Shown one piece after another: positions 46,201-48,833 of a DNA stretch of 64,000 bases (position 1 is its first letter; every line of letters begins with the position of its first letter). The notes under the pieces are model-generated. The model ran no database searches. It was not told where the DNA came from and was given only the letters and a program-made list of their open reading frames with translations. Position numbers and translations under genes: made by a program. Origin of the DNA: Bathymodiolus brooksi. Its lineage: Eukaryota; Mollusca; Bivalvia; Mytilida; Modiolidae. The stretch is taken from positions 91,878,233-91,942,232 of the forward strand of contig OY804588.1 of assembly GCA_963680875.1 (NCBI GenBank), in the 5' to 3' direction.

Positions 46201-48833
46201 TTGATTTCGAATCTTTGATTTTGTCCACTCTGGAGTTATGTCCCTGTTTACTTTAGCTTGACAAAAAATGGGGCATCCATGTCCTATTGACGCATTCTCC
46301 TATTTTTCTTTAACATGCCAGTTAGACTTTTTCAGGAAACATTTCAGGTATAAAAAGGAGCAAATTATGCACTAGTGCAGATGATAAAATCTACATTAAT
46401 GAGTCAAAAATCTTTCTGCACTAGAATGTTTCCCTATTTTATTTCATATAAAACGACATATTTTCCAAAAAATTCCCAAAGTCATTTCTTGTCACATTTT
46501 CTTTTAAAAACAGAATTAATAAGAGTTTATTTTGATATTTCATATATTTTTTTTTTTACCTTTTATTTACAATTTGTTATACAGGAATAATACCAGAAGA
46601 CAAAGGCCATTACACATGTGTTGTCAAAAATAAATTTGGCATCAAAGAGCATACAGCATTCCTATCTGTGACTGGTTTATGTAAGTGTTTTAAGTTCAGT
46701 AGAGCATACAGCATTCTTATCTGTTACTGGTTTATGTAAGTGTTTTAAGTTCAGTAGGGCATACAGCATTCTTATCTGTGACTGGTTTATGTAAGTGTTT
46801 TAAGTTCAGTAGAGCATACAACATTCCTATCTGACTGGTATATGTAAGTGTTTTAAGTTCAGTAGAGCATACAACATTCCTATCTGTGACTGGTATATGT
46901 AAGTGTTTTAAGTTCAGTAGAGCATACAACATTCCTATCTGTGACTGGTATATGTAAGTGTTTTAAGTTCAATAGAGCATACAGCATTCATATCTGTGAC
47001 TGGTATATGTAAGTATTTTAAGTTCAGTAGAGCATACAACATTCCTATCTGTGACTGGTATATGTAAGTGTTTTAAGTTCAGTAGAGCATACATCATTCC
47101 TATATGTGACTGGTATATGTAAGTGTTTTAAGTTCAGTAGAGCATACATCATTCCTATATGTGACTGGTATATGTAAGTGTTTTAAGTTCAGTAGAGCAT
47201 ACAGCATTCATATCTGTGACTGGTATATGTAAGTGTTTTAAGTTCAGTAGAGCATACATCATTCCTATATGTGACTGGTATATGTAAGTGTTTTAAGTTC
47301 AGTTATTTCAAATTTTCAACTGTATTAGAAACGTATCTAATTTAGAGCAGACGACACATTTCTGGAATAAAGTCAAATGATTGGGTAAGCGATTTTTCAG
47401 CTATATCATGGCGAGAACAAGTTACATTTTTGATGAGATGATGATGATCGCTTTGTACTAGACCAACCTGCTGAGTTGGATTTTAATAGTGCCAGCTCAC
47501 TAAAACAAAATGACCCTCCACTCGAACAAATTATTCTGATTTCGAGTCAACCAGTATTTGCTCTTACTCCTTAGTGCTGCATGCTTAGCAGAGAAGCAGG
47601 AAATACCTGTTTAACAATGTCATGTTGTTGTGTTATATTTATTTACAGTGCGTCCCGTCATTGCCTACACAGTACCTTACATTGAAGTTATCACTGGGAA
47701 AAATGTTTCCTTCAGCTGTGTATTGATACAAGGAAACCCCAATCCAATTGTTCATTGGCTGCACAAAGGACATGTGATCAGTGATGGCAATAATTACATA
47801 AAAGATGGACCTGGTAAAGTGTTGATTATCAACATACAAAAGCAACATGAAGGAGATTACACATGTGTAGCTACAAATGTGGCAGGAAATTCTACTTCTG
47901 TGGTGTCTGTAAATGTACAAGGTAAAGTGTATTTATATAGTGAGTGAGTGATTGTTGTTTAACGCCCAATTAGCAATTTTTCAGCTATATTGTGGCGATA
48001 ACAAAATACATTTAATGAAATGATGATGATGATGTGCACTTTGCACTAGACGAACATGCTTAATTGGATTTCTATAGTTCTAGCTCACTGAAACAACAGT
48101 GCGGGGGTAGATATTTTGCTCCACTCGGACACATTCTGAGCCAACCAATCTTTGCTCCTTAAAGCTGCTAACAATGAGGCCATCAATGGAGAGATATTGA
48201 GAAATAATCAGAGCACACCATTCTTTACCAATTTTATTCCCTTTGGTGCCCATAATAAATGTATATGACAACGCATAGCCCAATTAAAGCTTATTAAAAA
48301 TAGATTGATTGATTTATTGGTTTTTAATGCCAATTTTAGCAGTATTTCAGCTATATCTGGTGTAAGCAAATCTTGCAAATTAATTTCCAGTAAGAATGCA
48401 TTGGTAGAACTAAACACTTTAATTATAAAACATATCATACTTTACGATGGAATTTCAGAATGATAGTGAATCTCCCTGTACAGTTTTTTCTATGAAGTCA
48501 GGTAGTTCAAAACCATTCCTATATTCTGTTTTCTTTTTAATGTAGTACCTCCAAGTTTGAATACAGACGACACTGAAGACAAGCAGACAAATTTTACTGT
48601 TAATCTTGGTTCAGGAGTTGTACTGCCATGTAAGGTTGAAGGTGATCCTCTTCCCGCCATTGTCTGGTATAAAGATGAAAGTCCCATCTCCATGACAGAC
48701 TTACATTACTTCATTAGACAAGATGGCAGCCTTGAAATATTTAGTTCTGATCAGACAGACACAGGAGAATACAGGTGTACAGCTTCTAATATAGCTGGTA
48801 ATGTGGAGAAAACAGTGTCATTGTTTGTACAAG
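7017..48833 (+). CDS. HMCN1: Hemicentin orthologue, 5' part (17 exons, gene continues past window)
   Basis: Hemicentins are very large secreted extracellular-matrix proteins that form basement-membrane-linked tracks and line junctions. The joined exons give about 1056 residues without a stop: signal peptide (1-22), VWA domain (about 32-210), the hemicentin-specific post-VWA region (about 210-400), then seven I-set Ig domains. The order and many words match animal hemicentins, for example [33 protein letters not shown] and [13 protein letters not shown]. Every intron begins GT and ends AG, and the phases are compatible throughout: Ig-domain borders are all phase 1, with internal breaks of phase 0, 1 or 2. 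Vertebrate hemicentins exceed 5000 residues, so roughly four fifths of the gene should lie beyond 64000. Introns are packed with tandem arrays and transposons. HMCN1 versus HMCN2 orthology cannot be resolved; the name means hemicentin-type. Confidence 0.93.
7352..7618 (-). mobile_element. SINE-like repeat, family A (antisense, 95 nt after exon 1)
   Basis: Near-complete copy reading from head (right) to tail (left), with the GATTCAAACTC B-box complement and the TTTATTGGTGGAGGAAACC body. A loose tail-only fragment of the same family in sense orientation is at about 7792-7830. Confidence 0.75.
7665..7775. repeat. Three-copy 36-bp tandem repeat
   Basis: Three copies of a unit containing TATGTCTTAGTTAAATTATA followed by TGTAGATCACTCT, in intron 1. 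Confidence 0.8.
7850..10199. other. Intron 1 interior, no gene recognised
   Basis: AT-rich intron with weak traces of old DNA elements, such as a CAGTGGAACTTGTGTAATCTGAC segment near 8334 that resembles a pogo-type terminus. A diverged direct duplication at about 9006-9070 and 9150-9215 shares TTTTCTTCTCAGAAA and a following CTGATGAAACC-like block. Frames up to 110 codons are present (9159-9491) but lack recognisable domains. Confidence 0.45.
10200..10415 (+). mobile_element. tRNA-derived SINE, family B
   Basis: The head is tRNA-like (GTGGTGAAATGGTTAGCGTG for box A, GGATTCGAGC for box B), followed by CATGTTGATCTAGTACAAAG and the tail CTGAAAAATTGCTGAGTTGG with ACTCACTCGC. It is shorter than the copy at 20785, lacking part of the body. 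It is not a functional tRNA because no acceptor stem is present. Confidence 0.8.
10521..10750 (+). CDS. HMCN1: Hemicentin exon 2: VWA domain core
   Basis: Acceptor ACTATTTCAG precedes 10521. The exon completes the Asp codon split after exon 1 and reads [14 protein letters not shown] ... [19 protein letters not shown] ... [13 protein letters not shown] ... LVQQKQSQ, almost word for word the hemicentin VWA domain. The TDA segment supplies a MIDAS Asp. It ends in phase 0 at donor GTCAGA (10751). Confidence 0.93.
11036..11330. mobile_element. Pearl/CvA-like Helitron-type element, copy 1 of family 1
   Basis: Begins TGTCTCCCCTTTGAATGAAG and ends TTAAGGGGAGACATAAG then TTTTAGGTATCTAAAACAG. It contains a TTCTTC-rich tract and one core with AGATAGGTCAATGATATTTG and CTTGACCTTTGACCTCAAGG. 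No protein is encoded. Class assignment is by architecture and is an inference. Confidence 0.6.
11393..11910. mobile_element. Pearl/CvA-like element, copy 2 of family 1
   Basis: A second, longer copy with the same ends as the 11036 element. It holds two core repeats about 159 bp apart (CATAAC words at 11511 and 11670). It stops about 70 nt before exon 3, so the exon 3 acceptor region sits against transposon DNA. An ATGGCCGCATTAAGGGGAG word at 11851 opens a short frame but this is element sequence. Confidence 0.6.
11978..12100 (+). CDS. HMCN1: Hemicentin exon 3: end of VWA domain
   Basis: A 41-codon exon after a strong T-rich acceptor (TTTTTTTTTTCAG). It encodes [11 protein letters not shown], then [19 protein letters not shown] and [11 protein letters not shown], matching the hemicentin segment with TGDCDDRTH and [11 protein letters not shown]. 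Phase 0 at both ends; donor GTATGT at 12101. It is nested in a shorter, unrelated-looking frame that starts in transposon DNA. Confidence 0.93.
12290..12726. mobile_element. Dispersed element with two 173-bp core repeats, copy 1
   Basis: Starts near AAGAAAAAACTGGTGGAACG, followed by GGGTCACGGGTCACTGTAAT, then two tandem cores beginning GCGGCTGTAT at 12352 and 12525, each with GAGAAACAGATACGGTGTTG and TATGATAGACAAAACCATG. It ends near GGGGAAACACCCACAGGTAA. A close copy lies at 40500-40936 in the same orientation. Minus-strand frames here are repeat translations. Confidence 0.75.
13060..13130 (+). other. tRNA-like relic
   Basis: Contains TTTAACTCAGTTGGTAGAGT, which resembles a tRNA D-arm/box A, but no matching T-arm (GGTTCGAAT) follows at the right distance. 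Probably the head of a decayed tRNA-derived SINE. Confidence 0.35.
13270..13425. repeat. Three-copy 51-bp-class tandem repeat
   Basis: Imperfect copies of a unit containing CTTATAAGGCCACTCTCACC and CACACTTCTCTGTCCACC. The TTATAAGGCCAC words resemble the terminal region of the pogo-like MITE at 6081, so the unit may derive from such an element. Confidence 0.7.
13953..15073. mobile_element. Non-autonomous pogo/Tigger-like DNA transposon (1.1 kb)
   Basis: The left end CAGTAGAACTTCGGAGGCTC and right end GAGGGACTGAAGTTTGACTG form diverged inverted repeats bordered by TA on both sides (13951-13952 and 15074-15075). GTTCGAGC-type words occur near both ends (TGTTCGAGCTATCGG left, GGTGTTCGAGCG right). 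The interior is AT-rich with no transposase frame. It ends only 46 nt upstream of exon 4. Confidence 0.7.
15120..15294 (+). CDS. HMCN1: Hemicentin exon 4: VWA exit and start of post-VWA region
   Basis: After acceptor TTGTGTTTTAG the exon reads [20 protein letters not shown] ... [32 protein letters not shown], phase 1. It matches the hemicentin stretch with EAVQASKVHLLSTD and IPFDPSLKEVTVSLSG. I placed the end at the first donor (CAAG/GTAAGA, 15295), but the same donor is repeated dozens of times in the following array and the one really used cannot be told from sequence. Without splicing, the frame stays open to 15416. Confidence 0.88.
15295..19195. repeat. 57-bp satellite made of exon 4 end plus its splice donor
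   Basis: Monomer: GTAAGATATCTGTCAGTGGT, AAAGCTCCTGATATAAAACT, GTGGGCTCCAGGACAAG. About 19 nt are intron-like and the rest copies the last codons of exon 4. About 54 monomers lie in 16102-19195, plus the first one split by the MITE. Read in the exon frame each adds 19 residues ([19 protein letters not shown]). Some monomers lost 2 nt (CTGTGGGC to CTGGGC). Higher-order copies are spaced 454 bp (16336-16750 versus 16790-17204) and 853 bp (17244-17489 versus 18097-18342). Long frames on both strands here are by-products of periodicity. Confidence 0.95.
15333..16101. mobile_element. 769-bp MITE with 8-bp target-site duplication inside the first array monomer
   Basis: Perfect or near-perfect terminal inverted repeats start CACAGGTACTTGTGGACAGG and run about 36 bp to CTCCC next to a poly-T (left) or poly-A (right) tract. 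ATATAAAA flanks both sides (15325-15332 and 16102-16109). Inside lies a second inverted pair of about 107 bp (15405-15511 and 15782-15888), with a small inner hairpin around CCGGGTAAAA/TTTTACCCGG. The 8-bp duplication suggests a hAT- or P-type non-autonomous element, possibly with a nested MITE. The duplicated target is part of the exon-4-derived monomer, so insertion came after repetition began. Confidence 0.85.
19196..20718. repeat. 45-bp satellite derived from the 57-bp array
   Basis: Thirty-three monomers plus a partial one. Each is GTAAGATATATATAGAATGT then ATAAAACTTTGGGCTCCAGG then TCAAG. It corresponds to the 57-bp unit with the GTCAGTGGTAAAGCTCCTG segment replaced by a shorter AT-rich one, and keeps the donor and the GGGCTCCAGGTCAAG exon end. 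Far more homogeneous than the 57-bp part, with only rare variants (AAAATG for GAATG, one +2 nt copy near 19651), so it is the younger expansion. It also stays a multiple of three. Confidence 0.95.
20785..21130 (+). mobile_element. tRNA-derived SINE, family B, near full length
   Basis: The best copy of the family: head GTCAGTGGTGTAATGGTTTG ... TCGAGTGCGGTAGATCG with box B GGGTCGAGCCCCGG, body AAAATTGGTATTTGTTGCTTC, then GGCTCAGAATCAGAATAAT, and tail GATATAGCTGAAAAATTGCT followed by a TCACTC end. It directly follows the 45-bp array. Confidence 0.85.
21559..21668. repeat. 21-bp minisatellite
   Basis: Four to five copies of a unit GATAACCTATAATCAATAACT with partial copies at the edges, just upstream of exon 5. 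Confidence 0.8.
21707..21931 (+). CDS. HMCN1: Hemicentin exon 5: post-VWA region
   Basis: Acceptor TACCTATCCAG. It encodes [60 protein letters not shown] and ends TTLRPLAG, aligning with the hemicentin segment that contains VNVKEPEAGMW and SGRHSVRITGLS. Starts after a phase-1 break and ends in phase 1 at donor GTAAGA (21932). The upstream in-frame ATG at 21676 is intronic. Confidence 0.92.
22034..23585. repeat. 61-bp minisatellite, about 25 copies
   Basis: Unit built of TTAATCCATTCTTTGGTAAT, ATTATGTGGTTGATCCACGA and TGCCACATTTTCTTGACAATG. Highly homogeneous in the middle, diverged at both ends. The monomer has no resemblance to exon 5 or its donor, unlike several other arrays in this gene. 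The minus-strand frame at 22168-22458 is its translation. Confidence 0.95.
23706..23810 (+). mobile_element. SINE-like family A fragment (3' half)
   Basis: Carries the body GGTTTCCTTCACCAATAAAA and the tail CTGAAATATTGTTGAAAATG; the head is missing. Confidence 0.7.
24007..24191 (+). CDS. HMCN1: Hemicentin exon 6: post-VWA region
   Basis: Acceptor TTTATTGTAG. It reads [62 protein letters not shown], matching the hemicentin stretch with LLNTSGISTPARI and PPNEAFFLKV. Phase 1 in, phase 0 out, donor GTGCGT (24192). The sheet-rich pattern is typical of this conserved region of unknown specific function. Confidence 0.92.
24236..24455 (-). mobile_element. SINE-like repeat, family A (antisense, 45 nt after exon 6)
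   Basis: Antisense copy: tail complement AACACCACCTTCAACAATAT near the exon, B-box complement GTGGGATTCGAACTCACAAC at the far end. Confidence 0.75.
24655..24760. repeat. Two-copy direct repeat of about 50 bp
   Basis: Two copies of a block containing ATTAGTTTTAAGGGGAACAC and GAGAGATCAGGACTGGGTTG, in intron 6. Confidence 0.75.
24955..25172 (+). CDS. HMCN1: Hemicentin exon 7: end of post-VWA region and first half of Ig domain 1
   Basis: Acceptor CATTGACAG. It reads [20 protein letters not shown] ... [49 protein letters not shown]. The T-C-R gives the B-strand Cys and VQW the core Trp of Ig1. Ends in phase 2 at CATTATAG/GTAAAG (25173). Confidence 0.92.
25203..25286 (+). pseudogene. Decayed duplicate of the exon 7 end with its donor
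   Basis: Downstream of exon 7 by 114 bp lies a mutated copy of its last 85 nt: ATTCCTTTCACGGTCCAGTG, then ATCGAAAAGCCTCAGGATAT and AACAACATTATAG followed by GTAGAG. A third, more degraded copy is at 25731-25800 (AATTCCCTTTGCGGTCAAGT, then GGAAACATAAAGCCTT). No plausible acceptor precedes these copies and substitutions are scattered, so I read them as remnants of exon-end/donor tandem duplication. Confidence 0.85.
25490..25678. repeat. Imperfect 45-bp-class tandem repeat
   Basis: About four copies of a unit with GATTTGAGAATTTGAAAAAG and GACATAGTTTTGAGAATTGG, between the decayed exon 7 copies. Confidence 0.8.
25826..26092. repeat. 31-bp satellite, left part
   Basis: Copies of GATATATATTGGATCATGAC followed by CTAAGTAYYGT. 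The array is interrupted at 26092 by a DNA transposon and resumes at 29359. Confidence 0.9.
26093..29358. mobile_element. 3.27-kb DNA transposon splitting the 31-bp satellite
   Basis: The termini CAGTACACTCCAAGTGTATC and, reversed, CAGATCCCTCCAAGTGTATC continue as CAACGATCAAAC on both ends. TA borders both sides (26091-26092, 29359-29360), joining the two satellite halves. Subterminal zones carry many GTCGGACA words in both orientations. Segments 26158-26412 and 27147-27375 are diverged direct duplicates (ACTCTCTAAGTCCGACTATT, CTTGCACCATATTCGCG), so an internal rearrangement or nested relative is likely. No frame above 90 codons, hence non-autonomous or fully decayed. TA duplication and CAG ends suggest the Tc1/mariner-pogo group. 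Confidence 0.85.
29359..30222. repeat. 31-bp satellite, right part
   Basis: About 27 copies of the same unit as 25826-26092, alternating AAGTATCATG and AAGGTATCGTG variants in a two-unit higher-order pattern. Confidence 0.92.
30305..30661 (-). mobile_element. tRNA-derived SINE, family B (antisense)
   Basis: Tail complement GAGCAATTTTTCAGCTATAT, then ATGATGATGCCCATTTTGTT, body complement and the head complement ending GATCTACCACACTTGAGACA. It runs directly into a satellite built from its own head. Confidence 0.75.
30662..31535. repeat. Satellite amplified from a SINE head (78-bp then 37-bp monomers)
   Basis: Four 78-bp monomers (30662-30973) contain the antisense box B word AGGGCTTGAACCCACGATC plus CACACTTGAGGCAAACAAGC and TAACAATGACATCACT. 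About fifteen 37-bp monomers then keep only the second half. So a retroposon head first repeated and then shortened. Confidence 0.9.
31682..31803 (+). CDS. HMCN1: Hemicentin exon 8: second half of Ig domain 1
   Basis: Acceptor ATAATTTTACAG. Completes a Ser codon and reads [18 protein letters not shown] then [23 protein letters not shown], giving the F-strand Tyr-x-Cys of Ig1. Phase 2 in, phase 1 out; donor GTATGT (31804). Confidence 0.9.
31804..32258. repeat. 35-bp array made of exon 8 end plus its donor, 13 copies
   Basis: Starts at the donor itself. Monomer GTATGTAGATGTATACAAAA then TATTAGATGTCAGTG, where TTAGATGTCAGTG is the last 13 nt of exon 8. The span is exactly 13 times 35. Read-through meets TAG in the first monomer, and 35 is not a multiple of three. 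Confidence 0.95.
32285..32650 (+). mobile_element. Chimeric SINE: family B body joined to family A
   Basis: 32285-32447 matches the family B body (AAATTAGTATTTGCTGCTTC, then the GTGTCTGAGTGGAGTGACAT part). It passes at about 32448 straight into a family A head, body and tail (GTGAGTTTGAATCCCACTC to AAAAGTGGTGTTAAACACC). A tail fragment of family A in antisense follows at about 32746-32806. Confidence 0.65.
33153..33272. repeat. Near-perfect hairpin with about 50-bp arms
   Basis: GCAATAACAGCAGTGTTGAA opens the left arm and the right arm closes with its near complement. The arms are joined by about 20 bp. Both strands therefore show almost the same translated frame. Could be a short foldback element; no transcript evidence. 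Confidence 0.8.
33378..33752. repeat. Two-copy direct repeat of about 190 bp
   Basis: Both copies begin AACCATACCAATTTCCAA and end GAAACTGTTCATGTTCACA, diverged in the middle. It abuts exon 9's acceptor tract. Confidence 0.75.
33775..33958 (+). CDS. HMCN1: Hemicentin exon 9: first part of Ig domain 2
   Basis: Acceptor TTGATATTTCAG. It reads [38 protein letters not shown], ... [14 protein letters not shown]-strand Cys and the ISWYK Trp are present; the TVDHNISW word parallels AVDYNLTW of hemicentin Ig2. Phase 1 in, phase 2 out, donor GTACAA (33959). Confidence 0.92.
34140..34330 (-). mobile_element. SINE-like repeat, family A (antisense)
   Basis: Antisense copy with TATTGGTGGAGGAAACTGAA and the GATTCAAACTCACAACAT head complement. 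Confidence 0.7.
34452..34543 (+). CDS. HMCN1: Hemicentin exon 10: end of Ig domain 2
   Basis: Acceptor TTTTATTGTAG. Completes an Arg codon and reads [31 protein letters not shown], with the KYVC F-strand Cys. Phase 2 in, phase 1 out. The donor GTAAAG at 34544 is the first of 42 identical or nearly identical donors. Confidence 0.92.
34544..35937. repeat. 34-bp array made of exon 10 end plus its donor, 41 copies
   Basis: Monomer GTAAAGTGACAAAGTGTCTA then CCTTACTGTACAAG. The last 25 nt copy the end of exon 10 and the first 9-10 nt copy the start of its intron. The span is exactly 41 times 34 with very few variants (GTTTCT for GTGTCT in two blocks, one TATCTT), so it is young or actively homogenised. 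Read-through reaches TAA after 12 intronic codons. Confidence 0.96.
36065..36415 (+). mobile_element. tRNA-derived SINE, family B
   Basis: Near full-length: head with GTAATAGTTAGCGTACACGC and box B GGGTTCGAGTCCCGG, body AAAATTGGTATTTGTTGCTT, tail GAGCTGAAAAATTAGCC. Confidence 0.8.
36530..36822. repeat. 47-bp minisatellite, about 6 copies
   Basis: Unit TATCTATATATAGAAATGCT then GTGAAGTAGTATGAGTGTAA then CAAAGTG. Confidence 0.9.
37171..38783. mobile_element. 1.6-kb non-autonomous DNA transposon
   Basis: Ends TATAACCGGTAATTTCTGCG and the reverse complement of GCAGAAATTAACGGTTATA form inverted termini; a second CCGCAGAA word lies inside each end. No transposase frame. A pearl/CvA-like element (37513-38205) is nested inside. 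The open frame at 38556-38918 is AT-rich and domainless. Confidence 0.65.
37513..38205. mobile_element. Pearl/CvA-like element, family 2, with CCGT microsatellite
   Basis: Starts TACGCCCGTCTTTAAGACGG, then a GTCT/GTCC microsatellite (about 37553-37673), then three core repeats spaced exactly 161 bp (CCCTTGGCCAATTCACTTC at 37701, 37862 and 38023). Ends GACGGGCGTATCATGCGC. The microsatellite plus about 160-bp cores recalls CvA-type elements of oysters; that parallel is from memory of the family. Confidence 0.75.
39051..39317 (+). CDS. HMCN1: Hemicentin exon 11: complete Ig domain 3
   Basis: Acceptor CTGTACTTTCAG. A whole I-set domain in one phase-1/phase-1 exon: [83 protein letters not shown]-strand Cys, core Trp and the DEGDYQC F-strand motif are all present. 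Donor GTATGA at 39318. Confidence 0.94.
39330..39560 (-). mobile_element. SINE-like repeat, family A (antisense, about 13 nt after exon 11)
   Basis: Degraded antisense copy running from AGGGTTAATTATGGTGGTGG to the head complement GAGTGGGATTCAAACTCTCA and CTACCATGCAATCAGTCATG. Confidence 0.65.
39634..40210. mobile_element. Pearl/CvA-like element, family 3
   Basis: Left end with CCCCGCTCCCCGGAGGGGGA, a short GTCTGTCCGTC tract, three core repeats spaced 168 bp (TTTTTCTCAGCAACTAT near 39721, 39889 and 40057), and right end GGGGTATCATACGTGAGCAT. Frames at 39604-40189 are translations of the cores. Confidence 0.7.
40225..40445 (-). mobile_element. SINE-like repeat, family A (antisense)
   Basis: Antisense copy with the TATTGGTAGAGGAAACTGG body and the GTAGTTGTAAATCCAACTAC segment beyond the head. 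It lies right after the family 3 element. Confidence 0.7.
40500..40936. mobile_element. Dispersed element with two 173-bp core repeats, copy 2
   Basis: Close copy of 12290-12726 in the same orientation; cores begin at 40564 and 40737. About 500 bp to its right, 41440-41510 is the inverted match of 12220-12290, the sequence to the left of copy 1. Confidence 0.75.
41000..41930. other. Intron 11 interior
   Basis: AT-rich, with a GGGGGGGTGAATTT run, a purine-rich GGGAGGGGGAGGAGGG run and the inverted match at 41440-41510. No exon, RNA gene or full repeat recognised. Confidence 0.4.
41938..42612. repeat. 38-bp minisatellite, about 18 copies
   Basis: Unit GAGATATGAGATGTGATGAG then AAGTCCATTCTAAAGCCT, with CCAG/CCTG variants. 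It lies 200 bp upstream of exon 12 and is not derived from it. Confidence 0.95.
42814..42938 (+). CDS. HMCN1: Hemicentin exon 12: first half of Ig domain 4
   Basis: Acceptor TCAATATTTCAG. It reads [42 protein letters not shown]; the GIP-P-VTWYKGD word parallels GIPPPQVKWFKGD of hemicentin Ig4. Phase 1 in, phase 0 out, donor GTAAGG (42939). Confidence 0.92.
43101..43762. repeat. 29-bp array, probably seeded from the exon 12 donor, about 23 copies
   Basis: Unit GATATAGAGGTAACAACAAC then ACATGTCCT. Its GATATAGAGGTAA differs at one base from the exon 12 junction GACATAGAG/GTAA, but the array begins about 160 bp downstream, so derivation is likely rather than certain. The 226-codon minus-strand frame is a repeat artefact. 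Confidence 0.92.
43765..44150. other. Intron 12 end
   Basis: AT-rich intron with no recognised repeat or exon. Confidence 0.4.
44152..44296 (+). CDS. HMCN1: Hemicentin exon 13: second half of Ig domain 4
   Basis: Acceptor TTGTTTTACAG. It reads [52 protein letters not shown] gives the F-strand Cys. The donor is GTAAGT at 44297, leaving T as the first base of a Ser codon completed by exon 14. Confidence 0.92.
44322..44588 (-). mobile_element. SINE-like repeat, family A (antisense, 26 nt after exon 13)
   Basis: Near-complete antisense copy: GGTTTAGGGTTATGGTGTTT, TTGTTGGAGGAAACCGGAGT, then the head complement and GTAGTTGTAAATCCAACTAC. Confidence 0.75.
44590..45166. other. Intron 13 remainder
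   Basis: No exon or RNA gene seen. The segment at about 44700-44890 resembles 46200-46350 (CCTGTTTAC, GTCATCTTAACACATTCTTCC), a low-similarity dispersed repeat. Confidence 0.4.
45168..45347 (+). CDS. HMCN1: Hemicentin exon 14: first part of Ig domain 5
   Basis: Acceptor GATATTTACAG. It reads [69 protein letters not shown] and PTIKWR parallel IGSNVTLPC and PTIKWRR of hemicentin Ig5. Phase 1 at both ends; donor GTATAA (45348) is weaker than the others. An alternative acceptor 3 nt downstream (CAGCAG) is possible. Confidence 0.92.
45511..45692. mobile_element. Short pogo/Tigger-like MITE, second copy
   Basis: Same family as 6081-6259: starts CAGTCAAATCTGCTC, internal TTTTCTTGTCCTGTCATAGA, ends CTTAATACAGGTTTGACTAC. 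Confidence 0.75.
45861..46045 (+). mobile_element. SINE-like repeat, family A (3' part)
   Basis: Sense copy from ACTCGATACAACACTATGTG to tail CTGAAATATTGTTGAAAGTG, with a rearranged tail-like piece (TTGAACTTTCCACAATATTT) at its left. Confidence 0.65.
46046..46584. other. Intron 14 end
   Basis: Dispersed-repeat-like sequence (TTTTGTCCACTCTGGAGTTA near 46222) and a T-rich tract before exon 15. No gene seen. Confidence 0.4.
46585..46680 (+). CDS. HMCN1: Hemicentin exon 15: end of Ig domain 5
   Basis: Acceptor GTTATACAG. It reads [32 protein letters not shown], matching the hemicentin segment with DKGTYICEAENQFGK and VTVTGL. Phase 1 at both ends; donor GTAAGT (46681) follows TTTAT, which is confirmed by the Leu codon completed in exon 16. 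Confidence 0.92.
46681..47283. repeat. 55-bp array made of exon 15 end plus its donor, 11 copies
   Basis: Starts at the donor. Monomer GTAAGTGTTTTAAGTTCAGT, AGAGCATACAGCATTCCTAT, CTGTGACTGGTTTAT; the AGAGCATAC...TTTAT part copies the last 33 or so nt of exon 15. The span of 603 nt equals 11 units minus one 2-nt deletion. More diverged than the exon 10 array. Read-through stops at TAA near the end of the first unit. Confidence 0.95.
47378..47612 (-). mobile_element. tRNA-derived SINE, family B (antisense, partial)
   Basis: Tail complement AGCGATTTTTCAGCTATATC, then GATGATGATCGCTTTGTACT and the body; the tRNA-like head is missing. Confidence 0.7.
47649..47921 (+). CDS. HMCN1: Hemicentin exon 16: complete Ig domain 6
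   Basis: Acceptor TTATTTACAG. It reads [84 protein letters not shown] full I-set domain, phase 1 at both ends, donor GTAAAG (47922). The ATG at 47630 just before it is intronic. Confidence 0.93.
47938..48170 (-). mobile_element. tRNA-derived SINE, family B (antisense, partial)
   Basis: GAGTGAGTGATTGTTGTTTA, then TTAGCAATTTTTCAGCTATA, the body and CCAACCAATCTTTGCTCCTT; starts 16 nt after exon 16. Confidence 0.7.
48546..48833 (+). CDS. HMCN1: Hemicentin exon 17: complete Ig domain 7
   Basis: Acceptor TTTTTAATGTAG. It reads [92 protein letters not shown]. The Cys, Trp and DTGEYRC motifs are complete. Phase 1 at the first donor (GTGAGT, 48834). The frame stays open to 49075, across two more identical donors (48951 and 49068), so exon forms longer by 39 or 78 residues are possible. 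Confidence 0.92.
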
